A stretch of DNA of 50,054 nt from Promethearchaeota archaeon. Its GTDB lineage: Archaea > Asgardarchaeota > Lokiarchaeia > Sigyniarchaeales > SOKP01. The position numbers and the translations under genes are program-made. Shown here piece by piece: positions 33,235 to 42,251 of this stretch (within the stretch, counting starts at the first letter, position 1; each line of letters starts with the position of its first letter). The notes under the pieces are model-generated. The model ran no database searches and was not told the origin of the DNA. It worked only from the letters and a program-made list of their open reading frames with translations. The stretch spans positions 1-50,054 of the forward strand of contig JAGXNO010000027.1 in NCBI GenBank assembly GCA_019894975.1, given 5' to 3'.

Positions 33235-34506
33235 CTAATTTCTTTTTTCTAAAATTTGAAGGTTTTCTTCAATAATCTTAAAGCCTTGTTCTAACTCTTC
33301 ATCTTGTATTATAAGGGGCATAAGTAACCTTATTGTATTCCCATATTTTCCACAGGTTAGAATTACTAAGCCTTTTTTGTGGCATAAATTGACTAATTCT
33401 ATAGCTTTTTCTTTATCTGGTTTATTAGCTTCAGGATCAATTATTTCAAATGCTAACATTGAACCTATACCGTGAATAGTTCCAACGATATCATATTTAT
33501 TTTGCCAGATCTCAAGTTGTTTTTTCAATTTCTCACCTAAAACTTCAGCTTTGTGTAATAAATCATCTTCTTTAAATATATCAAGAACCGCTAAAGCAGC
33601 TCTACAAGCAACGGGATTACCACCAAAAGTTCCGCCTAGTCCACCTATATGAGGAGAATCCATAATTTCTTTACGACCGATTATTGCACTCAATGGTAAT
33701 CCTGCAGCTAGACTTTTTGCCAAAAGAATAATGTCAGGAACTACATTCCAATGTTCTATCGCAAACATTTTTCCAGTTCGTCCCATTCCAGATTGAATTT
33801 CATCGGCAATCAGCAAAATTCCATATTCCTGACAAATCTCGGCAATTTGAGGGAAAAATTCTGGGGGCGGAGTAATAAAACCACCTTCCCCTTGAACTGG
33901 CTCTGCAATAATTGCGGCGACGTTTTCTGGAGCAACATGGTCAATAAGAAAAGTCTCAAATAATTTAACGTCACCAAATGGGATTCGATAGATCTCCGGA
34001 GCAAATGGTCCAAAACCTAATTTATAGGGTTTTACCTTGCTCGTTAGACTCATACCCATAAGCGTCCTTCCATGGAATGCATTTTCAAAAGTAATTATAC
34101 CTGATCGTTTCGTGTAATATCTGGCAATTTTAATTGCATTTTCTACGGCTTCAGCTCCACTATTAGCAAAGAAAGCCATTTTAGGGAAATCTCCGGGTGC
34201 AATTTCACAGAGTCTTTTTGCCAATTCTATATATGGTTCATACATTGCGACATGAAAGCACGTATGTATATATTTTTCTGCTTGATCTTTAATAGCTCGT
34301 ACAACTTTAGGATGACAATGGCCTACATTGACTGTTGCTATTCCACCTGCAAAATCTATCATTTCAAAGCCTTCAACATCAGTCATTTTAGAGCCATTAG
34401 CTTTGCTGATGAAGGATGGAATAGTATTGTAAACAGCTTTAGGAACATATTTTTTTCTTATTTCAAGCAGATTTCTATTATTTTTCGTGTTTTCTTCTTC
34501 TTTCAT
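33235..34506 (-). CDS. Class III aminotransferase, 4-aminobutyrate-type
   Basis: A 423-residue PLP enzyme: NSGAEAVENAIKIAR (115-129), ENAFHGRT (141-148), DEIQSGMGRTGK (235-246), PLP lysine K264 in LAKSLAAGLPL and C-terminal KYGNTIRLLMP. These match the GabT/acetylornithine branch, closest to GABA aminotransferase. It transfers an omega-amino group (GABA, 5-aminovalerate or beta-alanine) to 2-oxoglutarate. This is the third class III aminotransferase in the window after 6007 and 18698, in keeping with amino acid fermentation. It stands alone between an M20 peptidase and an LLM oxidoreductase. Confidence 0.9.
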   Translation of the reverse strand: MKEEENTKNNRNLLEIRKKYVPKAVYNTIPSFISKANGSKMTDVEGFEMIDFAGGIATVNVGHCHPKVVRAIKDQAEKYIHTCFHVAMYEPYIELAKRLCEIAPGDFPKMAFFANSGAEAVENAIKIARYYTKRSGIITFENAFHGRTLMGMSLTSKVKPYKLGFGPFAPEIYRIPFGDVKLFETFLIDHVAPENVAAIIAEPVQGEGGFITPPPEFFPQIAEICQEYGILLIADEIQSGMGRTGKMFAIEHWNVVPDIILLAKSLAAGLPLSAIIGRKEIMDSPHIGGLGGTFGGNPVACRAALAVLDIFKEDDLLHKAEVLGEKLKKQLEIWQNKYDIVGTIHGIGSMLAFEIIDPEANKPDKEKAIELVNLCHKKGLVILTCGKYGNTIRLLMPLIIQDEELEQGFKIIEENLQILEKRN

Positions 34507-34559
34507 TATATTGCTCGTTTATTTAATTCAGATTATTATCTTCTTTTTACTGTTCAAGT

Positions 34560-35408
34560 TTATCTAAATGATGGGATTATTTCTTCTGCAAATTTTTTTA
34601 CTGTATCCGTTAATTTTGTAGTTCGTTGAAAACTCGCTAGAAAATAACCGGCACCGGAATCGACAGCTTTTTCCACTTTTGTAAGGTATTCTCCTATATC
34701 CGTAGGCATCATTTCTCCCGCCATAAATGCTACTTTATCAACACGATTATGAAGTTTTGCTGCATCTATAACAGTTTGCTTCATTTCCTCGGGATTCTTT
34801 CCAGGCCAAGGAGGAATAAAACAGATATCTCCATATTGTCCTGCTAATTTTAGCATTCGAGTCCCTTGACTACCAAAGATAAGTTTTGGATAGGGCTTTT
34901 GTAAGGGTTTTGGATCCAATATAGCTCCTTTGGCTTGATAATACTTACCTTCAAAATCTACCTTAGTTTTTGTCCATAATTGGATCATCAAATCAAGGCC
35001 TTCATATGTTTTATCCACTCTAATGCTTGGACTACTCCATTCACTATATCCTTCAAACTCTATTTGAGACCATCCAGCACCTACTCCAACCATTGTTCGT
35101 CCACCAGATAATACGTCCGCTGTCGAAATCATTTTAGCTAATACACCTGGAGGTCGAAAGGGAATTGGGGTAACTAGTGTACCAATTTTAATTTTTTCTG
35201 TTTTTCCTAATAAATGTGATATTGTCATCCATGTTTCAAGTGTTCTATTACTATCTTCTCTTTGGTGCCATGGCAATTCCCCCCACATATAATGATCGGG
35301 TAGTATTGCCCCATCAAAACCACATTTATCTGCTTCTATTATGGCTTCTTTAATAAGTGTATAATCATTATACCAATTTCCTAGTCCACCTAAAATGAAT
35401 TTCATCAT
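34560..35408 (-). CDS. LLM-class (F420-dependent) oxidoreductase
   Basis: A 282-residue luciferase-like TIM-barrel protein. FDGAILPDHYMWGE near 32-45, GTLVTPIPFRPPGVLAK near 77-93, MVGVGAGWSQIEF near 111-123 and PYPKLIFGSQG near 173-183 are standard for the family. Such enzymes use F420 (archaea) or FMN to reduce or oxidise small organic molecules. The start is one of two adjacent ATGs (35408/35405). Nothing in the neighbourhood reveals the substrate. Presence of an F420-type enzyme supports an archaeal host, though F420 use is inferred rather than seen. Confidence 0.88.
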   Translation of the reverse strand: MMKFILGGLGNWYNDYTLIKEAIIEADKCGFDGAILPDHYMWGELPWHQREDSNRTLETWMTISHLLGKTEKIKIGTLVTPIPFRPPGVLAKMISTADVLSGGRTMVGVGAGWSQIEFEGYSEWSSPSIRVDKTYEGLDLMIQLWTKTKVDFEGKYYQAKGAILDPKPLQKPYPKLIFGSQGTRMLKLAGQYGDICFIPPWPGKNPEEMKQTVIDAAKLHNRVDKVAFMAGEMMPTDIGEYLTKVEKAVDSGAGYFLASFQRTTKLTDTVKKFAEEIIPSFR

Positions 35409-35554
35409 AATACTATTTTATTCCTCAAGTAATATTAATTTATATATTGAATCCCAATCTTGGATGTGATATAATTGTAGATCGTGAAACAGACCTTTCA
35501 AGAACAAATGTATATCTCATAGTATTACAGGCATAATATGGAGATATTATTTTT

Positions 35555-35995
35555 TTACCCTCTGAATTCCCCAAATTGAATATGTTCTTTTCCTTCTTCA
35601 AAACCGTTCTTTCTATAGAATTTTAATGTCTTTTTATTTAATTTTGGAGCATAGAGAATAATGAATCCCAAGTTTTTTTCATCGCACCTCTTTCTAAAAG
35701 CTTGGATTAACTTAGTTCCAATACCTTGTCCTCTATTTTTTTGCTCCACAGCTAATAATGATAAGTTTGCATTATTACCTTTCATAGGTTCCCCAAGAAT
35801 ATATCCTTTAACTTCACTGTTTATTTCCGCGACTAAAAACATCTCATCATCATCAATACATGCTTTGAAATAATCTTCAGGTATATAACTACCCCCTGCT
35901 GGTTTTAATTCCTTTATTTTACTTAATTCTACACAGATTTTGCAATCTCTAATTTCAGCGGGTCTTATTGTAATCAAATTATTATTAATATCCAT
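35555..35995 (-). CDS. GNAT-family N-acetyltransferase
   Basis: A 146-residue single-domain acetyltransferase. The acetyl-CoA pyrophosphate loop is QKNRGQGIGTKL (90-101), preceded by strand NANLSLLAVE and followed by the typical KTLKFYRKNGFEEG ending (124-137). Targets of this family range from ribosomal N-termini to small amines; none can be deduced here. It lies eight bases downstream of the cyclophilin-like gene on the same strand, so both are probably on one transcript. Confidence 0.88.
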   Translation of the reverse strand: MDINNNLITIRPAEIRDCKICVELSKIKELKPAGGSYIPEDYFKACIDDDEMFLVAEINSEVKGYILGEPMKGNNANLSLLAVEQKNRGQGIGTKLIQAFRKRCDEKNLGFIILYAPKLNKKTLKFYRKNGFEEGKEHIQFGEFRG

Positions 35996-36003
35996 TTAAT
36001 ACA

Positions 36004-36384
36004 CTAATCTCCTTTCTTTACATTTCCCTTAAAAGATGAAAATTGTAAAAACATTTTAGCATCTCCTTCAATTCTAGCAAAAATGTTTACTGGAGAAGCT
36101 GCTTTTGGTTTATCATCTTTACTTGCAGGTGTAGGTCCAAAAAAGATACAAAAACCATTACCACTGGGCCAATATCCAATATCCCCTACTTCACAGTCAA
36201 CTTGGGAATTTTCTTCCCCCTGTGAAACAGGAATCTCACCATAAAGTTCCTCACCCCATCGACTCAGATTAACTTCAAACGGTAACGCATTCCATATCGC
36301 TTCACATGTTTTGGGATTCTTATCAGCGAGTAACTTCGCTCTGATCTGTCCTAATTTTTCATTTTCAATTATTATATATTCCAT
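36004..36384 (-). CDS. Cyclophilin-like fold protein
   Basis: A 126-residue protein resembling the small bacterial and archaeal cyclophilin-like family (TM1367 type): NPKTCEAIWNALPFE (28-42), LYGEIPV, VDCEVGDIGYWPSGNGFCIFFGPTP (62-86) and a closing FARIEGD. The conserved GDIGYWP and FCIFFGPTP blocks form the pocket where peptidyl-prolyl isomerases bind proline, but the catalytic arginine of true cyclophilins is not obvious, so it may bind a ligand instead. It lies upstream of the GNAT gene. Confidence 0.8.
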   Translation of the reverse strand: MEYIIIENEKLGQIRAKLLADKNPKTCEAIWNALPFEVNLSRWGEELYGEIPVSQGEENSQVDCEVGDIGYWPSGNGFCIFFGPTPASKDDKPKAASPVNIFARIEGDAKMFLQFSSFKGNVKKGD

Positions 36385-36466
36385 TTCGAACTCATATCCA
36401 AAATATTTTTTTATATGAAATTAAGCAATTTTATTATTTAAACGATATTGATATTAAATTGAGCAT

Positions 36467-37279
36467 ATGATTTTAGAAAAAACTCTTGAACATATTAAGC
36501 AAATCTTCCAAATCCATGAAATTATTCCCCCAAAAGTAACTAAAATTGTAATAGGATTAGGCTACACGGGGGTCAGAGTTTCTGCTTATGGCTCAGAGTC
36601 TGTTATAGGACTTGCTTCTACCCTATCTAGCCTTATTACTAGTGATGAATGTAGCAAAGTTAACTTTGCGGGAGATCTTACAAACAAGAACCTATTAGAA
36701 TTATTGGAATGGTCATATCTTCCCCCCAGCTTAAAAAGAATTATAGGTATCGCTACTCTAAACGCGGTGTCTCAGTATATTTTAAAAATACAAAATCCTT
36801 ACTTCAAGGTAGAAGAAGATCTAGTCGATTATTTAGGGTTAAATCTGGATACGAAAATAACGATCATTGGACTGATGAAACCCCTTATTCGAAAGTTAAG
36901 CAAAAAAACATTGAATATTACCTTGGTAGAGGATAGAATTAAAAAACCACTGGAATTCAATAAATTTGATTTTCACTCAAATATCGATGAATTAAATGAG
37001 GAGGATCTCTCTACTGATATTTTGTTTTGTACGGGAACTGTTTTAATAAATAATACAATTGAAAAAATATTAGATCTTTTTAGAGGAATAGCTCGAAAAA
37101 TAATAGTAATAGGACCGTCTGTTGGTCTTTTACCAGATATTTTGTTTGAATATGGGGTAGATATAGTAGGGGGAATGGAAATTTTAGATACGAAGGCAAC
37201 CTTGAAAGTATTGCAAGAAGGAGGAGGGACACAAATGTTTAAAAATTTTGGCAAAAAGTACAATTTATTAAATAAATAA
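36467..37279 (+). CDS. DUF364/DUF4213-like Rossmann protein (putative metal-chelate binding)
   Basis: A 270-residue protein with an N-terminal DUF4213-like region (PKVTKIVIGLGYTGVRVS, 18-35, and SLKRIIGIATLNAVSQY, 88-104) and a C-terminal Rossmann-like DUF364 domain (KITIIGLMKPLI, TDILFCTGTVLIN, IIVIGPSVGLLPDILFEYG). Family members are suspected of binding heavy-metal or corrin-like ligands; no function is proven. The last part GVDIVGGMEILD is characteristic. It precedes the two small GTPases by 52 bases on the same strand. Recognition comes from remembered family motifs. Confidence 0.75.
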   Translation: MILEKTLEHIKQIFQIHEIIPPKVTKIVIGLGYTGVRVSAYGSESVIGLASTLSSLITSDECSKVNFAGDLTNKNLLELLEWSYLPPSLKRIIGIATLNAVSQYILKIQNPYFKVEEDLVDYLGLNLDTKITIIGLMKPLIRKLSKKTLNITLVEDRIKKPLEFNKFDFHSNIDELNEEDLSTDILFCTGTVLINNTIEKILDLFRGIARKIIVIGPSVGLLPDILFEYGVDIVGGMEILDTKATLKVLQEGGGTQMFKNFGKKYNLLNK

Positions 37280-37331
37280 ACTAATATTGTTTTAACCCCC
37301 TATTTTTAAAAACCATTCTAACTAGTTCAAT

Positions 37332-37859
37332 ATGATAGCGGATTATACATTTAAGTTAATTGTCATTGGACCTGCTGCGGTTGGCAAAACAAGCCTTATT
37401 AGAAGGTTTGTCGAGAATAGATTCTCGTTTAACTATAAATCTACAATTGGTGTAGATTTTTTAGCTAAGACAATGCGATTAAAAGGAGATAAAATCGTTA
37501 AATTAGCGATCTGGGACGTAGGGGGTCAAGCGCGCTTTAGATTCTTACGACGCAATTTCTATGAAGGAACTCATGGTGCTATATTGGTGTTTGATCTCTC
37601 AAGAGCCAATACATCCCCCAAAATGAAAGATTGGCTTATCGATATGCGTAGTATAATTGAGTATAAAATTCCTCTATTAATATTGGGTAATAAGTCTGAT
37701 TTACTCTCTGAAGTTGGCGAAGTTATCGATAGAGAGGAACCGAAAAGGTTTGCTGAACAAGAAGAAAGTTTTTACCTTGAAACATCGGCAAAAACCGGCA
37801 ATAATGTTGAACAAGCGTTTAATGAATTTACCAAACAAATGTTAAAATCTAATTCTTGA
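37332..37859 (+). CDS. Ras/Rab-like small GTPase 1
   Basis: A 175-residue stand-alone small GTPase with all G boxes: GPAAVGKT (13-20), T38 of switch I in YKSTIGVDF, DVGGQ (62-66), NKSD (120-123) and TSAK (151-154). STIGVDF is Rab-like. The catalytic glutamine Q66 is present, so GTP hydrolysis should occur. The switch II motif has GG rather than the AG of Ras and Rab, and there are no C-terminal cysteines for prenylation, so membrane attachment would need another route. Such GTPases are abundant in Asgard archaea. It is 49% or so similar by eye to the neighbour at 38008 in the G boxes, suggesting duplication (no alignment was run). Confidence 0.93.
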   Translation: MIADYTFKLIVIGPAAVGKTSLIRRFVENRFSFNYKSTIGVDFLAKTMRLKGDKIVKLAIWDVGGQARFRFLRRNFYEGTHGAILVFDLSRANTSPKMKDWLIDMRSIIEYKIPLLILGNKSDLLSEVGEVIDREEPKRFAEQEESFYLETSAKTGNNVEQAFNEFTKQMLKSNS

Positions 37860-37948
37860 TGAAATTCTTTTAAAAAGTAAAATCATAAATTATTGGGGAT
37901 TTTACTGTTTTTTATTGCTCCTATTTATATCAATCGTTTTTGTAAATG

Positions 37949-37958
37949 TTTAAATATA
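37949..37958 (+). promoter_or_regulatory. Putative TATA box for small GTPase 2
   Basis: TTTAAATATA lies 50-59 bases before ATG 38008, preceded by A-rich bases as expected of a BRE. It suggests that the second GTPase has its own promoter. Confidence 0.45.
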
Positions 37959-38007
37959 TGACTTAGATTATTTATTAGAGTCGTATAATATTATCAAAGT
38001 TATTTCG

Positions 38008-38532
38008 ATGCCGTTATTTGTTTTTAAAGTAATTATCATTGGAGCAGGTGCAGTAGGAAAAACCAGTCTACTGCATAGATTTGTAGAAAAGAGTTTTAAC
38101 TTTAGATACAAGCTTACAATCGGAGCTGATTTTTTATCAAAAGTAATTGAAGGATTTCCGGACAGCGATACTACATGTAAATTACAAATATGGGATATTG
38201 GGGGCCAGGAAAGATATAAATTTCTACGTTCGAGTTTTTTTGATGGGGCAAATGGAGCATTAATAGTTTTTGATATTTCTAGATGGCATACATTTGAAGA
38301 ATTAACTGAATGGCTTTCAGATTTACAAGAATTTGCGGGAAAAGGTGTCCCTTTTATCTTAATAGGGAACAAACTTGATTTGATTAAAGATGTTTATGGT
38401 GATTATGACAAAAAAGAAGTTGAAGAGTTTGCCAATAAGGAGAATGGTTATTATATAGAAACGTCGGCTAAAACAGGTGAAAATGTAGAAACTGCATTTT
38501 ACGATCTAACTCAAAAAATGATTAAAAATTAG
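38008..38532 (+). CDS. Ras/Rab-like small GTPase 2
   Basis: A 174-residue small GTPase: GAGAVGKT (12-19), T37 in YKLTIGADF, DIGGQ (63-67), NKLD (121-124) and TSAK (152-155). Layout and motifs mirror the neighbour 148 bases upstream, including GG in switch II, KFLR after it and no lipid-acceptor cysteine at the C-terminus. In eukaryotes such proteins control trafficking; in Asgard archaea the role is untested. A separate TATA-like box precedes it. It is convergent with the RapA-like ATPase gene (40 bases between ends). No GAP or GEF candidate, longin or roadblock protein is seen in this window. Confidence 0.93.
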   Translation: MPLFVFKVIIIGAGAVGKTSLLHRFVEKSFNFRYKLTIGADFLSKVIEGFPDSDTTCKLQIWDIGGQERYKFLRSSFFDGANGALIVFDISRWHTFEELTEWLSDLQEFAGKGVPFILIGNKLDLIKDVYGDYDKKEVEEFANKENGYYIETSAKTGENVETAFYDLTQKMIKN

Positions 38533-38572
38533 CACTTGCAATAACAATTTTAAAGATTTTTATATCTACTTA

Positions 38573-41500
38573 CTAATCAATGATTCTAATAAATGCAAAA
38601 GATAATAAATTCGTATAGAACTTAGCTAAGTTACGTCTTTTCATTTCATTTGTTAGATCTTCATGTTCAAAAGCGAGATCATCTAATTTTTTCGTTATAA
38701 TAGTTATATCTTTCTTAATAAACCTGATTTCTTCCTCTAAATCTTGCATATCTTGTAACCTTTGCTTTTTCCTTTCCTCATCTTTTAAGCTATTAATATT
38801 CTGTAGTTGTCGTTGTGTTGGTCTATTCTTTTCTTTTTGTTCTAACCTTTGTTTTAAAGAGCTAATCCTTAAATTTAGTGTTTTTTTGTTATTTTCATGC
38901 ATTTTCTTTTTTTTTACTCTTTCTGAATTATAGATTTTATCATTTAACCTCTTTATTTCTCCTTTCCATATTGAAGTTTTAGACTTAACGATTTTTTTTG
39001 CACTATTTTGAAGATTTAGTATCAGATCTATGTCCAGATTTAGTTTTTCTTTCCCTCTGTTGAATTGAAACAATTTATCATAGCTTTGTATATCAGATAG
39101 AGTACTTTCAAAATTTTCTAATTCTGTTCCTTCCTTGTCCAATATTATGGATAAAATCTGACTTTCTATAATGTATCCTTGAAATTTAACAACGAAGATA
39201 AAGAGATAGAACTCCTTTCTTGCGGCTAAGTCAATAATAAGATGATATGGTAAGTTTTCTTTTTTCATTTCAAGTATAGTATAATTACCTTTAAAAGAAT
39301 CATTCCTACAAAAATCTATAACAGCATTAATGAGGGGATGACCTAAAGCAAAAAAATCAATTTCTTCTCTCTCCTTAGCAAATTCTAAGTCAAATGTGCC
39401 AGTATATTCATTCGATAGATTAAATCTTGTTTTTCTCAGAAAACTATCAGTAAGTTTAATCTTAGATAAAATAGTTTCTTGTAATTTTTCTTGGACGAGG
39501 TCTGACTTAATATTTTTTATGAAACCATATTTATTGTTAAATAAGCTTAAGAAATAATTAATAAGAAAATAAAGCTCATTATGAGTTAACTTTACATCAA
39601 CACAAGAGGCTAAAGAGCCAATAAGACCTTCCATTTGGAATGATTTTTTGTCAATCATTAAATCATCTAATTGCATTTCGATTTCTTTTGCCTTTTTTAT
39701 CTCGTCGTCTAAAGTACGATAAAATTCATTCAAATTCTTCCTCTTTTTGCCGTCATCCTCGGCAAAGATTACATTTTTAAGATCTTTTTCAACTTTACCT
39801 ATAATAGGTTCTAAAATTCCTATGGATTCTTCAAATAAATCAATCCTTTTGATTAGAGCATAAACAACATCCGTTTCTACAGTTCCTTCCATATAAAAAT
39901 TATAAATAAAAATTTCACGTGATTCTTGCCCAATTCTATCAACACGACCGATTCTTTGCTCAAGTTTCATAGGATTCCAGGGTAAATCATAATTAATAAT
40001 TGTTCTACAGAACTGAAAATTACGGCCTTCACCACCAATTTCGGTTGATAACAATATTGCAAAACCTTTTTGATTACGAAATCGCTCAATTGCCTCATCC
40101 TTCTGTTGCTTGTCTAATCCTCCAAAAAAGGTTTCTACATAATACTTATTTACCTGTTTCTTTATTAAATCCTTTAAGAATTTAAGCGTGTCTACAAATT
40201 GGGTAAATACTATTACTTTCTCATTGACATTATGAGAATATATATTATTAAGGATGTCAATTAATTTATCAGATTTCGAATCATAAGGAATGTTATTTAA
40301 TTTATCGTAAAACTCTTTTAAAATCTTTTCCTGATTGAAGATAGTAATACTTTCTTCAATTTGTTTTTCTGTTAATTTATCTTTAAGGTTATCAAATGAT
40401 TCAGAATCGAGGAACTCTTCTTCAAGCTCCAGTTCAAAAAATTCAGGATTTTCTTCTTTTATAACATCTAAATTTAGAAAAATACCCTTATAACGAGTAA
40501 TCTGTTCTAACCTTCTCTCTAGACTCTTGAGGATTGCATATTTAGAGCTTGTCAATAACTTCTGTAGGGTAGTAATTACAAATCCCAGTCCTACATTTTC
40601 TTTACTTATAGAAGAATTATAGATTTGCGCAAGATATAACCGAATTTCATTGTAGACATCTAGTTCTTCTTTAGTTGGATTAACAATGATCGTATTGACA
40701 ATCCTTTTATTAATAAATTCTTCTGTAAAAACGTTTTTTTTTCGATTTCTAATGATTAATTTAGATAGAGTATGATCTTCCTCAATTCTTCTAAACAATT
40801 TGGATTTAAATGACTCATCACTTAGTTCATCTAGAATTTGTTTATTATTCTTAGTTTTATCAATGTAGTGCAGATCTCTTAACAGTTTTATGGTGTTTTT
40901 TACTTCAAAATTATTTAATTTACCAATATGATTTATATTAGCTATAAGGAGATTAATAAAAGGTAGATTCTTCCTAAAATGTTCAAATTCGCTAAAAGAA
41001 GCAAAGACTTCAGGGTGAATAAGTTCAATTAAAGAAAATAACTCAAATGAATGAAGTTGCAACGGTGTTGCTGTTAATAATAACATACTTTCAGAAACAG
41101 TACTTAAATTTCGAGCTAATTCATAATTTAGCGTTTCTCTATATCTCCCCGTAGTTGCATTTATTAGGTATCGTCGTAAATGGTGTGCTTCATCAAAAAT
41201 CACAATATCCCATGAAATCCTTGACAATAGTTCTATATACTTTCGACTTCGTGCAAATTGAAGTGAACAGATAATTAAATTATCATAATAAAAGGGATTT
41301 CGCAGTAAATCCCCACTCTTATAATAACCATTCCGTTCCAGTTCCTTTACTTTTTTTCCATCATAGATGGTAAATCTAATATGGAATTTATTTTCTAGCT
41401 CGAACTTCCATTGCTGAACAAGTGATGCAGGTACGATAATTAAAATTTTCTCGGCAAGATTCCGAGCCATCATCTCTTTCATATATATTCCTGCTTCTAT

Positions 41501-42181
41501 GGTCTTTCCTAATCCCACTTCATCTGCAAGAAGTATACGCGGAAAATGTTCTTCAGATAAACGATGAGTGACATTTATCTGGTGAGGCATCAAATTTAAA
41601 CGAGAATTTGTAATACATTTGATTTGATAAGATGTATAATATGAATGAAATAGATATGCCCAATATTTAAGTAAAAAATTTTGAGGGGGATCAATTTCCT
41701 GTTTAATAATTAAACTTTCTACTGGGGTTACAAACTTAGAATATATTTCATCTTCGTATATTTGAACCTTTTTGCCATTTTCCTTTAAAAATTCATAAGA
41801 AATTAATCCATCCTTAACCAAGAACTCTTTAGAATTGATTATGCCGATACCTTGCTTACTTTCAATCTTTTCATTTACATCAAAAATGAAATGAATCAAA
41901 TCAATAGGATGAATAATTTTAATAATATTATTCTTAAAAAGTACCTTAAATTTGATGAGAAATTTAGTATCTTCATCATCTAAAGATTTAGAAATGGGAA
42001 TTTCTATTACTTTTATAATCTTACCTAAACCTAAATCCGGATTTAGCCTATAAACTACTAAATTTCCTAAATTGAACTTCTGTCCTTGACAATATACATT
42101 GAAGCATTTGGTAAATCTTGACTTTAATTCATTACCGCAAAAAGGACATACAAATTTCTGCGATTTTATCTTTGTAACCAT
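38573..42181 (-). CDS. RapA/HepA-like SNF2-family ATPase with N-terminal zinc ribbon
   Basis: A 1202-residue protein. A zinc ribbon (C12, C15, C26, C31) is followed by a small beta domain (LVVYRLNPDLGLGKIIKV, 41-58) resembling the Tudor-like N-terminal domain of bacterial RapA. The ATPase core has LADEVGLGKT (218-227), DEAH (330-333), LLLTATPLQLH, the C-terminal helicase block TEIGGEGRNFQF and QRIGRVDRIGQ. The order and wording of motifs follow RapA, which frees stalled RNA polymerase. The last 120 residues are a Lys/Glu-rich coiled coil. It could instead belong to a DISARM-like defence system, but no drm partner is nearby. No frameshift is visible. Confidence 0.88.
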   Translation of the reverse strand: MVTKIKSQKFVCPFCGNELKSRFTKCFNVYCQGQKFNLGNLVVYRLNPDLGLGKIIKVIEIPISKSLDDEDTKFLIKFKVLFKNNIIKIIHPIDLIHFIFDVNEKIESKQGIGIINSKEFLVKDGLISYEFLKENGKKVQIYEDEIYSKFVTPVESLIIKQEIDPPQNFLLKYWAYLFHSYYTSYQIKCITNSRLNLMPHQINVTHRLSEEHFPRILLADEVGLGKTIEAGIYMKEMMARNLAEKILIIVPASLVQQWKFELENKFHIRFTIYDGKKVKELERNGYYKSGDLLRNPFYYDNLIICSLQFARSRKYIELLSRISWDIVIFDEAHHLRRYLINATTGRYRETLNYELARNLSTVSESMLLLTATPLQLHSFELFSLIELIHPEVFASFSEFEHFRKNLPFINLLIANINHIGKLNNFEVKNTIKLLRDLHYIDKTKNNKQILDELSDESFKSKLFRRIEEDHTLSKLIIRNRKKNVFTEEFINKRIVNTIIVNPTKEELDVYNEIRLYLAQIYNSSISKENVGLGFVITTLQKLLTSSKYAILKSLERRLEQITRYKGIFLNLDVIKEENPEFFELELEEEFLDSESFDNLKDKLTEKQIEESITIFNQEKILKEFYDKLNNIPYDSKSDKLIDILNNIYSHNVNEKVIVFTQFVDTLKFLKDLIKKQVNKYYVETFFGGLDKQQKDEAIERFRNQKGFAILLSTEIGGEGRNFQFCRTIINYDLPWNPMKLEQRIGRVDRIGQESREIFIYNFYMEGTVETDVVYALIKRIDLFEESIGILEPIIGKVEKDLKNVIFAEDDGKKRKNLNEFYRTLDDEIKKAKEIEMQLDDLMIDKKSFQMEGLIGSLASCVDVKLTHNELYFLINYFLSLFNNKYGFIKNIKSDLVQEKLQETILSKIKLTDSFLRKTRFNLSNEYTGTFDLEFAKEREEIDFFALGHPLINAVIDFCRNDSFKGNYTILEMKKENLPYHLIIDLAARKEFYLFIFVVKFQGYIIESQILSIILDKEGTELENFESTLSDIQSYDKLFQFNRGKEKLNLDIDLILNLQNSAKKIVKSKTSIWKGEIKRLNDKIYNSERVKKKKMHENNKKTLNLRISSLKQRLEQKEKNRPTQRQLQNINSLKDEERKKQRLQDMQDLEEEIRFIKKDITIITKKLDDLAFEHEDLTNEMKRRNLAKFYTNLLSFAFIRIID

Positions 42182-42251
42182 TATCTTTATATTGTACTTA
42201 ATATGAGAAGAAGTAAAAATTTTAGTATTTTAAGAAAAGATTGATTTGAAA

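Noticed and set aside
37968..38372. A 134-codon open frame antisense to small GTPase 2
   Set aside because: The GTPase frame holds all G boxes; the antisense frame is explained by low GC and codon bias.
38573..42181. SNF2 ATPase as part of a DISARM defence island
   Set aside because: No drmA, drmB, drmC or methyltransferase neighbour; sequence motifs fit RapA better.
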